A DNA stretch of 64,000 bases from Phytopythium helicoides (lineage: Eukaryota; Oomycota; Peronosporomycetes; Pythiales; Pythiaceae). The position numbers and the translations under genes are program-made. The stretch is from assembly GCA_024867545.1 (NCBI GenBank), contig JANFNE010000010.1:186001-250000 (forward strand). Reading direction: 5' to 3'. The notes beneath the pieces are model-generated. The model had not been told where the DNA came from, made no database searches, and was given only the letters and a program-made list of their open reading frames with translations. Of this stretch, positions 11,739-22,741 are shown piece after piece; position 1 is the stretch's first letter; every line of letters starts with the position of its first letter.

Positions 11739-14700
11739 CTATGCAATCAGTTGGACATACTCCTGTTCTGACTTCTGAGCTCGCTCGGCTCTTACATTCG
11801 CTTCGCCAGCGGCCTCATTAGCGGCAGCAATGTGCTCGTCAATAATCTGGGGCATATTGGGATGGAACTCGTAGCGACCACCGTAGAAATCGACATAATT
11901 TGTCCCGTCAAACATGTATCCATCTGGGAGTGGGTCCATCGCCTAATACGGTTATGGACAATGCAGTTGTTAGACCCTCTCCATTGCCGCAACAAAAGTA
12001 ATATCTACGAGTTTCGTGTCCTTTCAACGTACATGTTCCTTCTGGAGAGCGCGCTTTTCTGCTATCGTAATTGATTGCTTCGTTCGCATTTGCTGCTTGA
12101 CTGGGTTGACACGGGGATAACAGTTGAGCAGTAAATGCTGCAGCTTTTCAGCATTAATCCCTCGACCGGTAATACGGAGTTCCAATTGACACTCCTGTTG
12201 TGCTTGATCTACTTTTCGAAGCCTCGCATAACTTCCTGATGAAATGTACTCGAAAACAGTAGACGGGTTGTCGTCAAAGGAAACATATCCTTCGACGTTC
12301 CAAGCAGATGGATGGGCTCTATCGTTGAATAGTGCATTACCCGATCCATCTGATCCACTCCCACCAAGGTAGATTTTTCCGACAGCCAGTGATTGTGCAA
12401 GTCGGATCCCTTTTGCAATCGACGCGTCTGCGGAGTTAAACGGATGAACGGTTTCGAGTGACTTCCCAAGTGAGGCAAATGGGGTCAAAACACGCACTGC
12501 TACGTCAAGGAACTTGGATCTCTCCATACCAGGAACTAGACGGAGACGAAATGTTTGCGGGACTTCATGAGAATCGAGCTCAACCCCATATTTCAGTTTC
12601 TTGCCTCCAATCGCATCCCAATCGGGAAAATGAGACTGACGATACTTGTAGTAATATGAATTCTCGAAACGATCGACAGCAAGAAGTGAGGTGATTGAGC
12701 CTTCAAATACCTGTCGAGAGAGCACTTGCACCTCTGCGAACGGGTTGCAATGCTCAATACGGTATCGAAGTCGACTTACGCGCGCTGGAGGTACTTCATC
12801 TGTGTTTGTCAGTAGAATATGGGTAGTGAAACCTGCTGTAAGCTGGTCGAATACCTTGGGAAACGGCATCTCAGCATCTGATGGATCCGGAAGATATACA
12901 CAAGTAGCGCTTATGCACGCAATTATGGAACTGATCTTGACTGGAATTTGGGTAGTTCCCGATGCATGTCGAATTGCGCATGCAACAGTGATAGGGTCGG
13001 CGTAACCCGTGACGGCAACCATGATACGTGGTGCAAGCTGGATACTGTCAGCTGTGGCAACAATTTGGCTCGATAGATGATGAATTCCCGACATAACTTC
13101 GTCATACAATCGATCTTCAAACGAACCAAGCTGGTTCAAATTTGCTTTTGACTTGTTCTCACGCAGGTCGATATGGGTATGAACCCACTCGAAACTACTC
13201 GACGAAATATCACACACGGAACAAGAGATTTCGTTGACTTTACTCCCTGGCACCCCAATCATAACCGTAACGGGTATGCCATGCTGCTGCAATCCGCGCA
13301 AGCTGGGCTTCGGTAGTGACGAGTTTGCACCTGGATCTTTTGGAATGAAGTCAGGCGGGAAAAAGAGAGCCATCTCTTCAGCATTACTACTAACTTGACG
13401 TTGCTTCGATACCAAATATGAGCACGCATCCTTCAGCACTGTTGAGACTTTAAACTTTTTCATCTCTGTGTCTCGAGGCGTATCTCCATCAAACTGTTGT
13501 TCGGAAGGGAGATCGTGGGGACGATAGAAAGGGATATCCAGTCCCTCTGCAGTGAGTCTCCAAGTTTTAAGCGCGTGGAGGATCTCTGTTTGAAAGCGAG
13601 TTCCCGAGAGCAGTGGAATGTGAATGCAAGATGTCTCGGTAGGAAATGGAGCCACTTCTTCTACTGGCGTGGATAGGGTATGTACATCCGCCTTGAGTCC
13701 CAGTGTTAGCAGCAATAGATCTTCGTGTTGAGTAGGGATAACGCAGAAGCTTTCAACGTGCCTGGCAAAAGAGACCAGGAGTGGGTTGAAGTGCATACTT
13801 TTGAATAGGAATCCACCGGTGAACACACGCATGGTCCCAGAAACTATGGGCATCTCCTCTGCATCCAGTAACAGCATTGCTCCATTTAGTTCATAAGCGC
13901 TTGGAGTTGGTGTAGATGTAGTGCCGACTGCCCCGGTAGACTGCGTCCCTTGAGTGGTCGTAATCTCCATATCAAGCGGATAAACTGATTTGCCAAGCTG
14001 AACGCCCGGTGCTTGCAGCATGAACTCCGATTGCAGAGTCGCTTCTAGCGCTTGCTTTGCAGCAAACTCTTTGCCTTGGCCAATCCACGAGCGAAAATAA
14101 GGAAAGTTTTTCGTCACAAAGAGAGCGTCTTGATCCTTCGCTCGATGAAAGAGGATCGAATCTCCAACAACTAGCGAGCCCAAAGAATTGATTGCTGCGG
14201 GGTCGGAGCTCACAACATTGCACAGCTCAAGAGAGCAGTACACGAGTTGCCAGTCTGCGCGCATTCTTATTATAAACTACCTGTCGAAATCAACAAACTA
14301 TCAAACATCTACGTACCGTTTGTCGGAGTAGAAGTCGGTGCCAATGATCTTCCACACGCATCAACGATCTCTAGACTCACACAAAGCTCATTACTTAGAG
14401 TCTTTTTACTTTCGAGCAACGCCATTTGGATGTCGGAGTCGTCAATCGACTTCAGATGCACAAGCATAGCGTCAATAACCGCGGGCTTTGCAGTGTCAGC
14501 CACGGAGATAAGAGTTTTGTTGTCATCCCAATTATCACAGACAACTTTGGCTGCAGCTTTAAGACCGCGAAGTAAGGATGAGTACAGCGCAATCATCAAA
14601 CGAGTGTCTCGAGCAGTAACAACGGCGTCAGCGTCTGAAACTTGCTGACTTGCCGGTGAGTCGTGGCTATGCTGAACCAGAGCGTCAGTATCGACAAGCC

Positions 14701-15625
14701 GCTTGCAGATCTTTCCAGAAGCAAGGAAGTACGATCGTGCAACTCGAACACCACTGAATGGGTCTTCTGCCTGTACAAGCATGTGAGTGGCAGTTCTTTC
14801 GGCGGAGATACCAGAATTAGCTGGGAACGATGTTGTTGAGGATTTCTCGCTGAGTTGCTTTGTTCGCATTCCGTATAAAACCTTCGCACCTCTTGTTGGA
14901 GCTGTGTCAAGTCCTCGGGATGAGTGCTGCGTTGTCCCAAAAGCGTAGAAGCTCAAAAGATCCTCAGCAAGTTCAGCTTCTGATCGCTTGCAGCGCGTAT
15001 CGGGCGACTCTGCGTGGTCTAGCTTGCGCAAGAACTCCTCAAAATGGTATGCTAGTAATGGCTCACTCTCCATCAAGACGCGCTGACTCGTATAGGTGTC
15101 TAACTGCGCCATTGTGGCAACAAGCTGTGAAGTTACGTTCACCACCTTATGATTCATCGTGAAGAATCCGTTGCCATGTGACCCGTCTTCATCAAGTGCA
15201 TAGGCTTGCACCAACGGCCATTTCTCAGGAGTCATCACATCTGTGAGATTGGTGCCTCGCTCATCGACTCCAAATGGAACGCCAATCCGCTCGACGCCGG
15301 CCACCATGCTTTTGAACGCTGAGATTTTTCGCGCCTCCTGCTCCTCCGGGTCCATGCCGTCATGAACAGCATACTCCTTCACGTTTCTCCACTTTGCAAT
15401 TGCAGGGAGAATGGTCACCGCTGACTCACTTTCAGAGGAATAGAGGATCGACACGCCCTGGGGACGAATGAGCAGTACGACGTCCTCAAGGCGCTCTTGC
15501 TCTTGTGAAATCACTTGCTCACCCAGAAGCTCTTGGCCAGATCCTCCCAAGAACAAGTACTTGAGCACCGCTTGACAAATTCGCGAATGGTAGCCTGTCA
15601 ACACCACCGATGAGGAGAATCCCAT
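11739..15625 (-). CDS. DNAAF9/Shulin-like axonemal dynein assembly factor
   Basis: Three exons: 15625-14313, 14265-12033 and 11942-11739, giving about 1249 residues. The first junction is my best fit (a 47-nt intron, phase 2). No enzyme motif is apparent. The overall build, with a long alpha/beta protein, a region reading VTVMIGVPGSKVNEISCSV and VAVTGYADPITVACAI, and the C-terminal signature PLPDGYMFDGTNYVDFYGG, recalls the C20orf194/DNAAF9 family. Its Tetrahymena member Shulin packages outer-arm dyneins in the cytoplasm before delivery to cilia. The location, in the same window as an outer-arm dynein heavy chain and SPEF2, suits that role but is not proof. The 3' end faces the kinase gene 48 bp away. 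The identity rests on memory of the family. Confidence 0.55.
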
Positions 15626-16203
15626 CGACTAAGAGAGAGCTCGAGCATAGATCCTGTAGCCGGCGAATCCGCTCGAGCGAATGCTAATCCTCTGAACTCC
15701 ACCGCCTTCCTCGACATCTCCCTTTAAACAGCAGTCTCGATCGATTGATCGCAACGGGACGCGACTAGTGGCGATGAGGGAGATAGCAATAAACAAAAGA
15801 TCTTGAGCAGACGCAGTGACCCTCTGGAGCTCTCGAATAAAGCGCGGTTGGTTTGCGTGGCTTTGGTCATCAACTTCAGCTCGATCCCATGAATAGAGAG
15901 GCTCGTAATCAGTTGAAGTGATGCAGAAGGCTAGACAATTCGTCTGTGCCGAGAGCTCCGAGAAGCAGTGCCTGATGCCTGCATGTCTTTGCTTTGCCTA
16001 TTATAGACGATCCCATAGAGCATGCGCATCTAGACGCCTTGCTTGTAGTCGATGACTCTGTAAGAATAGGCGAGTAGTGCCTCGGTTCATTGGGAATCCA
16101 CACTTTTCTTTTTTCAAGAATACTGCCTTCACACCTGTCTGAGCTCGTTCCGATCTTGGGTGACATGAAGGCTTTGATTGCTCGATTCCAGTGGCCATAC
16201 GCA
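15626..16203. other. Divergent intergenic region, DNAAF9-like / DMT copy 1
   Basis: This 578-bp spacer has no gene that I can support. Alternative in-frame starts for the transporter at 16090 and 16165 fall here. No repeat, RNA gene or clear motif was seen. Confidence 0.5.
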
Positions 16204-17480
16204 ATGGTGCATCCCTCCGATGAAGAGCAAGTCGATCAAGGTATTGCTGCGTCGGATGACACTGTGATTCTTTCACTGGAGGAGCCGACTTGTTCAGAAT
16301 CAGTAAATGATCCATTACTGGATAAATGTGGCGAAGGAGTAGTCACTCCAGCTGACAAGAACATCGCGAATGCGCAAGAAACTGCTTGGGGATCAAACCG
16401 ACTGAAGGCATTGGGATGTATCGTTGTCGCGTCTCTCACTTTCAGCATTGCTTCCGCCTGTGTCAAGTATGAAAGCAGCTTCATGGGATCTCAAGAAACG
16501 GTGTTTTGGCGATCGGCTATTGGACTTGTGCTCAATTACGTACGTACTATTTGACATATCGTTGTCGTGAGCTGCTACTAACAAAAGTGCTGTATGCAAT
16601 GCAGCTATATCTTCGACGGAAACGAGTGAGTCTGGTGATCAGTCCTCACCGCCGCTGGTTGCTGCTATTCCGGATTCTCGTTGGCACATTTGGGATGAGC
16701 ATCCAATTTTATGCCATGTCCAACATGGTGCTGACTGACGCCACTGTGATCATGTTCACGAGTCCGATCGTGACTTTTCTTCTAGTAAGCACTCAACTGG
16801 TATAATTTTGCTGACGGTTTGGTGGCGTCTCACGCTTTGGGTGGTGGCAGGGAGCCGCTGTTCTGGGAGAAAAGATTGAGCGTCTCGATTTCGTATGTGC
16901 TCTGGTGTCTTACATCGGCGTGATATTCGTTGCACGTCCTGCATCCCTGTTCCCTGGAGATCAAGAATCAGCGAAAGAGAGTCACCCTCTTGCGGTGTTG
17001 GCGGCGCTTGGAGGCGCCGTAACACAAGCCATCGTCTATGTCTGCATGCGAAAGATGCACGACCTTAATCCGCTTGCGATGACACATTACTTCATGATGT
17101 TCGCAACGTTGTTTTCAGTCTGCTCCATTGCAGGAACACAACAGGTACGTTGATATGTTTTCATCAACCTCAAAGCCCGACTAATGGACCTCTAACAATG
17201 AACCCACCAGCGCTTCATCTTCCCAACTGAAGGTTGGGCCATTTTCGCACTCGTCGCCACCGCCACCTTCTCCTCCGTCGGACAGATATTCATGACGCTA
17301 GGCTTCCAGCATGAGAAAGCCGGCATCGCATCCGTCATGCGATACTTCGACGTCCTCTTCGTATTGATTCTGGACGTCGCGGTGCTGCGCGAACAAGTGA
17401 GCGTGTACAGCATCGTGGGCGGGACGATCATCCTGGTCGGCGCCGTGGTGATTGTGATGCGGCGCGCACACAGGAAGTAG
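16204..17480 (+). CDS. EamA/DMT-family transporter, copy 1 (SLC35G-like)
   Basis: Four exons: 16204-16539, 16605-16784, 16851-17144 and 17211-17480, giving 359 residues. Intron 1 has a textbook CTACTAAC branch site. An acidic cytosolic N-terminus is followed by two EamA-type halves: IVVASLTFSIASACVKYES, QETVFWRSAIGL, FYAMSNMVLTDATVIMFTSP, IERLDFVCALVSYIGVIF, then LGGAVTQAIVYVCMRKM and a conserved last exon GQIFMTLGFQHEKAGIASV. The drug/metabolite transporter superfamily exports small molecules; the substrate is unknown. Start 16204 aligns best with copies 2 and 3; in-frame ATGs at 16165 and 16090 are possible. Exons 1-3 differ clearly from copies 2 and 3, whereas exon 4 is almost identical to that of copy 3. 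Confidence 0.85.
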
Positions 17481-18031
17481 AAAGGAGAAGAAGAAGAAAC
17501 AAGTGTGTGCGAATGTATAAGAGCATCACAAATAGCTCTGCTTTTCAGAACCATCACGTCTTCTTCAACTTCACAACGTTTTCCACTCGGTCATGCTCTC
17601 GCTTCCTCTGCTCTTCTCTCAGCTCTTCTCTGAGCTCTTCTCTGCTCTATATCGAGCACACATCGAGAGACCTCGACCTCGTTTCTGATTGTAAGAAACC
17701 ACCACAGGTTCTGATGGAAGGTAGCCATAGGTGTGACGGGACACCAAATCAAGCACAATACAAGAAGCGATCTTGCACTCTCAGGCTCAAACCGTTGCAC
17801 GAAATGCACCGGAAACCGGAAAGCTGTGATGTTCTGATCATCAAGGCAAGATCGAGAGGCTCACCGTGACAATTACCCACTCTGCCTCGACAACCACAAC
17901 TCACCCTGACAAAACCAACAACCAACGCGTTGTCTTCTGTGCTCTCTGTGTTCTTTCAACAAAACGCACCCCACTCGGCGACTCTCACACACGGTCTCTG
18001 AATCGACACCACAAACAAACCACGACGAACC
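17481..18031 (+). promoter_or_regulatory. Spacer and promoter of DMT copy 2
   Basis: A 551-bp non-coding stretch conserved in 22213-22741. It is rich in CTCTTCTCT tracts, with an imperfect tandem of AGCTCTTCTCT at about 17617-17648 that is absent or shortened in the other copy. Further on, ATCGAGCACACATCGAGAG is shared. Conservation comes from the recent duplication, so it does not by itself show function. Confidence 0.45.
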
Positions 18032-19554
18032 ATGGCGAGTGTGAGACCACTCCACCATCGAGACATCATCATCGACCAATCCGTGTCGTCATCGGAGATT
18101 GTCGATGAAGCTCTTCTCAAAGATGTGTATCTGCAAGATGGTGGCAGTGCCTCATCGTCTGACAAGCTTCCTCTCTTGAAAGACGTCACGAACACTTCCG
18201 AGTCGACCACAATCGTCGAGAGCACTCCCTATCAAGGATGGAGTATCGCCAGAACCAAAGGACTCAGCTACATCATCTTCTCAGCACTCAACTTCAGCAT
18301 CGCCTCCGCTTGCATCAAGTTCGATAGCGGCTACGTTGGGTCTCAAGAAGTGATGCTCTGGCGATCGGTCGTCGGCCTCGCGCTCAATTACGTACGTACC
18401 TTCGTTATGTTGGGTCGTTTAGTGTGTATGTATGCGAGTTGATCGGATCGAATAACGGAGACTGGCTCGCAACTGATCCATGCAGGTGTGGCTGCGACGA
18501 CAAAAAGTGAGCTTGAACGTTCACCCTTCGCGCCGATCGATGCTCGTGTTCCGGATTGTAGTCGGAACCCTCAGCATGAGTGTTCGCTTCTACGCCATGG
18601 CCAACATGGTACTCACTGACGCCACGGTGATCATTTTCACGAGTCCGACCATGACGTTCTTGCTGGTACGGTACAGAATTGCTTCTGCTACTAAAGTGCT
18701 CTCTGTTTTCTCCTTTCTCCATTCGAATGAATGTGTCCGGCCTCCCACTCACGCAACCCACCCACTTGCATCACAGGGAGCCGTGTTCCTCCAAGAACAG
18801 ATCGACCGCACCGACTTTCTGTGCGCTCTACTCTCCTTCACAGGCGTCATCTTCGTGGCTCGTCCGACTTTTCTGTTTCCAACGGATAGTGTCACAGCAG
18901 CAACAGCAACAGCAGCAACAACAGTAACAACCAAGGAAACCAGACCACTCGCAGTCGCCGCAGCAATCGCGGGGTCAATCACGCAGTCCATCGTCTACAT
19001 TTGCATGCGGAAGCTCAAGGACGTCGACCCGTTGGTGTCGACCCACTACTTGATGTTGGCTTCAGTGCTGTTTGCCGTCGTCGCGATGTGGTTCGCAAAC
19101 GAGGTAACGTCTGCCTGCTTGTTTTTGTTTGTTTTGTTTTGTTTTTGCTTTCTTTCTCTCTTGGTTTTCTCGCACATACATGTATGACTCGTCTGAGAGT
19201 TGTTCCTGCGAACCAACGAGCCACCCACCCACTCCTTCTCACAAAACGAACTGACACATGTTTCTTGGTGATCCAACATCCCAGAACTTGGTCGTCCCCA
19301 CAAACGCGTGGGCTATCTTTGCGCTCGTCGCCACTGCCACCTTCTCGTCCGTCGGACAGATATTCATGACGCTAGGCTTCCAGCACGAGAAAGCCGGCAT
19401 CGCATCCGTCATGCGATACTTCGACGTCCTCTTCGTATTGATTCTCGACGTCGCCGTGCTGCGCGAGCAAGTGAGCGTGTACAGTATCGTTGGTGGGACG
19501 ATCATCCTGGTCGGCGCTGTGGTGATTGTGATGCGGCGCGCGCACAAGTCTTGA
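18032..19554 (+). CDS. EamA/DMT-family transporter, copy 2
   Basis: Four exons: 18032-18391, 18486-18665, 18777-19103 and 19285-19554, giving 378 residues. Same fold and motifs as copy 1: YIIFSALNFSIASACIKFDS, QEVMLWRSVVGLALNY, FYAMANMVLTDATVIIFTSP, SITQSIVYICMRKLKDVDP, GQIFMTLGFQHEKAGIASV. The loop after SVTA is encoded by a CAG/ACA repeat (about 18896-18935, TATAATTVTTK), which differs from copy 3, where CCACCA repeats code PPPPPA. Intron 3 (19104-19284) is T-rich and nearly identical to that of copy 3. Exon 4 matches the 3' fragment at 21973 rather than copy 3. Lies inside duplication unit A. Confidence 0.9.
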
Positions 19555-20506
19555 GTCTTGAGGTCGAGCGGTTGAGTGAGGGACTAGGATTGCGATGGTG
19601 CCGAGGATAGATGCAAGCACTCCGCTGTGCTACGCGGAGGAGCCTATAGAGTCGTGATGGACAGCAAGAATGTAGTTGCGTGCATGGGGACAGGCTTGTC
19701 GGCTGATCCGTTTGGTGTATCGGAGCCGCTTGCCGAGTTGAGTGCTCGCTTGCATTTGCTGGCCCGCCCGAAGCCGCGACTGGCCGCTCTCGCCTCCGCG
19801 TTGTCACTGACGCCGGCACCAGCAAGCCCATCGCTCGGTGCTCGCCAGAAAGGGCCAGGCGTGCATCCCCCCGGCGGCTGCGACCCGTGGGCGCTCGCGT
19901 GCGTAGCGTGATGCGCTGCCCCGCCTCGTCTTGCCGGGGCTGCGCTTGAAGCGTCGCTGCAGTCGGCACCACCTAACTTAGCGGCTCCGCATGCGATCTT
20001 TCCCCCTCCGGAGATCCCGCGCCGTCTGCCACGCGTGACTCGACTCGCCACGGGGGTCACGCTCGCGTCGATCCCCAACGGCCTGGCGTCTATGTCTGGC
20101 AGGGGGGAGGCGTCGCGCTCGCAACGCTCACTCTTCCTGTACGTACGCAGCCTCCTGGAAGCTTTCGAAGCCGCAGCGTGTCGATGTCAATGTGGTATCT
20201 TGGGAGAAGGCGGAAAATAGAAGCGGCCAAATCGAGGGCAGGTAGGTGACCGCGGCCTTCCCCCCTCCGTGTCGAGCGTCTCCAGCCTGCAGGCCTCTCT
20301 CACTCGCGATCTCGCAGCGCGCCGCCGACATCAGCGGGCGTGCGCTCGCGGTCCAGCACTTTCCGGGGGAGCAACGGAAACGGCCGCTTGAAGTTGCGCG
20401 TGGCAGGACGCGGAAGAAGCCGCGCGGAACGCGACGTCGCCACCAAGAGGACAGGCGGCGAACCAACCAACTGCCACGCGACGACGACGGCAGTGTGCGA
20501 CTGGAC
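19555..20506. other. Region downstream of DMT copy 2, with 3' hairpin
   Basis: The first 118 bp belong to the duplicated unit. They include a perfect stem CTCCGC/GCGGAG at 19620-19625 and 19634-19639 with an 8-nt loop, also present after DMT copy 3 with a changed loop. The remainder is GC-rich and without a gene I can support; the frame is open upstream of ATG 20507 but is not convincing as protein. Confidence 0.45.
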
Positions 20507-21570
20507 ATGATGGAGCTGCTCACTGTCAGCGGCGGCTACGGCGAGGCCGCGCTCGCGCTGCTCGTGCTCGGCGTGCTGCTCGTGGCCGCCGCGCTGCTGA
20601 GCTACTTCGTGGTCGCGCCAGAGTACGAGAAGCGGCTCTCGCAGCATTATGACCAGCAGGAGCAGCAGGCAGAGCTCGACCGCGTCTTCCCGCGCCACGC
20701 ACCGCTGCGCATGCGCTCGCTCGGCGCGTGGGACGTCAACACGGGCTCCAGCGACGACGAGGACGACCTGTTCTTCCGGGGAGGCAGGCCCAACAGCATC
20801 TCGCCCTCGGAGCGCGGCGCAGGCAGGATCCCGCGCCGCGTCGTGCACATGCACAAGTCGATCGGCCCGGGCACGTTCGCGGCTGCGGCCATCCGCCACG
20901 CACGCTCGGCCGTCGCCATGTCCTCTACCGCCGCCTTCGGACCGCTCAGCCTCACGTCCGAGCGAGACGCGAGCCCCAGCCGACTTACGCACCGCCGCAA
21001 GAGCGAGAGCGACGCGCTCAAGGAGGCCAACATTGCGCGTGCCGACATGCTCAGGCGCCGTGTGCTGCTGCGGAAGCTCGAGGAGGAGATTGAGGGCGCC
21101 AAGAACGCCAACGAGGCGCAGATGAAGGGCGCGACCGACGCTGGACGGCTGGGGAGTTCTGCCGGCGTGATACACGGCGTCAACTCGTTCCGAGGACGGC
21201 GGCTGTCCAACAGCTCGCTCGCCTTCTCGGAGGAGCGACTGGAGCAGCTACTGGCCCATCCAGCCGACTGTGAGCTGGAATTGACCGTGCTGGCTGCAGC
21301 CCACAAGCAGCGGCAGGAGAAAGAGAGAAGAGGGCGTCACGGAGGTGAGCGAGGAAGTGAAGGACGCGCTCCGCCTCGTGCACGACGTGCTGTCGCTGCA
21401 CCTGTCGGTCGACCATCGGGACATGAACAAGGTCACGGTATTCTGTAACTCGCTGCTCAAGCACGACGGACTCAACAATCTGCGCGCGCTCGAGCTTCGC
21501 GGTCGACCAGGACGTGCGGACACTCGCCAACTCCATCATCGAGAAGGCCGTCCCTGCGATCTGGCATTGA
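20507..21570 (+). pseudogene. Unrecognised single-pass membrane protein, two frameshifts
   Basis: Begins MMELLTVSGGYG at 20507 with one N-terminal membrane helix (ALALLVLGVLLVAAALLSYFVV). A long Ser/Arg-rich region and a helical segment (RVLLRKLEEEIEGAKNANEA) follow. The frame shifts near 21315-21332 into EGVTEVSEEVKDALRLVHDV and near 21489-21497 into FAVDQDVRTLANSIIEKAVP, ending AIWH at 21570. Removing one base at each site gives 353 residues with a coherent helical C-terminus. I do not recognise the family. It lies between the two DMT duplication units. It may be a decaying gene or carry assembly errors. Confidence 0.5.
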
Positions 21571-21972
21571 AACGCAGCACCGCCTCGAACCTATCTATAT
21601 CTATGAGAGGAGAAGGCTTCCACTCTTCCTTCTCCTCGAGCGCGTAGCTCATGCTTTACGACTTCATTTTGCCTTTGGAGAGAAAAATGCCGACCCAGAG
21701 GCTCTCTGGGAAGGCCGTCGACTAGACTCTAACATTGTGGATTTCGTTCTCGCTTTCTTCTTGTGGAACTGTAGTACATTGCTTGATTTGGTCTTGGGGA
21801 TACTTGTTGCGTGTAGTTTTGCGCCAATGCTTCACTTAGAGTGACTTCGGACTCTCTACGCATGTACAAGGTTTTTACAGCCCTCACTGGTCTCCTCCAT
21901 GAGAAATACAGACGAAACCAAAGAGATATCCAGCCACACTAAAGCTTCCTCAAGCATGAAAAAAAGACTCCT
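21571..21972. other. Spacer before duplication unit B
   Basis: About 400 bp without a gene. At about 21663-21765 it contains ATTTTGCCTTTGGAGAGA and, further on, TCTCGCTTTCTTCT with related sequence between, which recurs at about 25104-25195. The breakpoint into unit B is at 21973, inside a DMT last exon. Confidence 0.45.
21663..21765 (+). repeat. Dispersed non-coding repeat, first copy
   Basis: Contains ATTTTGCCTTTGGAGAGA, GACTAGACTCTAACATTGTG and TTCTCGCTTTCTTCT in order, matched by 25104-25195. The middle is diverged. It lies after the membrane-protein pseudogene; the other copy lies before protease 1. Confidence 0.6.
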
Positions 21973-22212
21973 ATTTTCGCGCTCGTCGCCACCGCCACCT
22001 TCTCGTCCGTCGGACAGATATTCATGACGCTAGGCTTCCAGCACGAGAAAGCCGGCATCGCATCCGTCATGCGATACTTCGACGTCCTCTTCGTATTGAT
22101 TCTCGACGTCGCCGTGCTGCGCGAGCAAGTGAGCGTGTACAGTATCGTTGGTGGGACGATCATCCTGGTCGGCGCCGTGGTGATTGTGATGCGACGCGCT
22201 CACAGGGAGTAG
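21973..22212 (+). pseudogene. 3' fragment of a DMT transporter (last exon only)
   Basis: This encodes the last ~80 residues of the transporter, from IFALVATATFSSVGQIF to MRRAHRE and a TAG at 22210-22212. No upstream exons 1-3 are present, and the sequence 5' of 21973 is unrelated. It is the left edge of duplication unit B, equivalent to the end of DMT copy 1. Its internal sites match copy 2 rather than copy 1, while its tail and 3' flank match copy 1. Confidence 0.85.
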
Positions 22213-22741
22213 AAAGAAGAAGGAGAAGAAACAAGCGTGTGAGGATGTATAAAAGTATCACAAATAGCTTTGCTTTCTCAGAACCATCACGTCTTTCTTC
22301 AACTTCACAAGCTCACAGGCTTCTACACTCGATCTTGCTCTCTCTTCACATTATTGAGCTCGTTTCTGCTCTATATCGAGCACACATCGAGAGACCTCGT
22401 TCCTCGTTTCTGATTGAGGGAAACCATCACATGTTCTGATGCAAGGTAACCACAGATGTGACGGGACACCAATCAAGCACAATACAAGAAGCGATCTTTT
22501 GCACTTCCACGCTCAAACCGTTGCACGAAATGCACCGGAAACCGGAAGAAACCGGAAACCTGTGATGTTCTGATCATCGAGGCAAGATCGAGAGGTTTAC
22601 CGTGACAATTACCCACTCTGCCTCGACAACCACAACTCACCCTGACAAAACCAACAACCAACGCGTTGTCTTCTCTCAACAAAACGCACCCCACTTGTCG
22701 ACTCTCACACACGGTCTCAGAATCGACACCAAAAACGAACC
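22213..22741 (+). promoter_or_regulatory. Spacer and promoter of DMT copy 3
   Basis: A 529-bp stretch nearly colinear with 17481-18031 and without a gene. It carries CGGAAACCGGAAGAAACCGGAAACC at about 22530-22558, a short tandem duplication of ACCGGAA not present in the sister spacer. Confidence 0.45.

Larger units (their letters stand above)
17241..19672 (+). repeat. Segmental duplication, unit A
   Basis: Homologous to unit B at 21973-24350. It runs from inside exon 4 of DMT copy 1, through the spacer, across all of DMT copy 2, and about 118 bp past its stop, where identity ends after AGCAAGAATG. The spacers share long near-identical stretches, such as ACCACAACTCACCCTGACAA and CACACGGTCTC. 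The two units are in the same orientation, separated by 2.3 kb. Confidence 0.85.

Noticed and set aside
17595..17650. CTCTTCTCT tracts as a tandem repeat array or CRISPR
   Set aside because: Too few, too short and imperfect; a simple pyrimidine-rich promoter stretch.
20300..21175. 291-residue minus frame opposite the membrane-protein gene
   Set aside because: Low-complexity antisense of a GC-rich coding strand, no domain.
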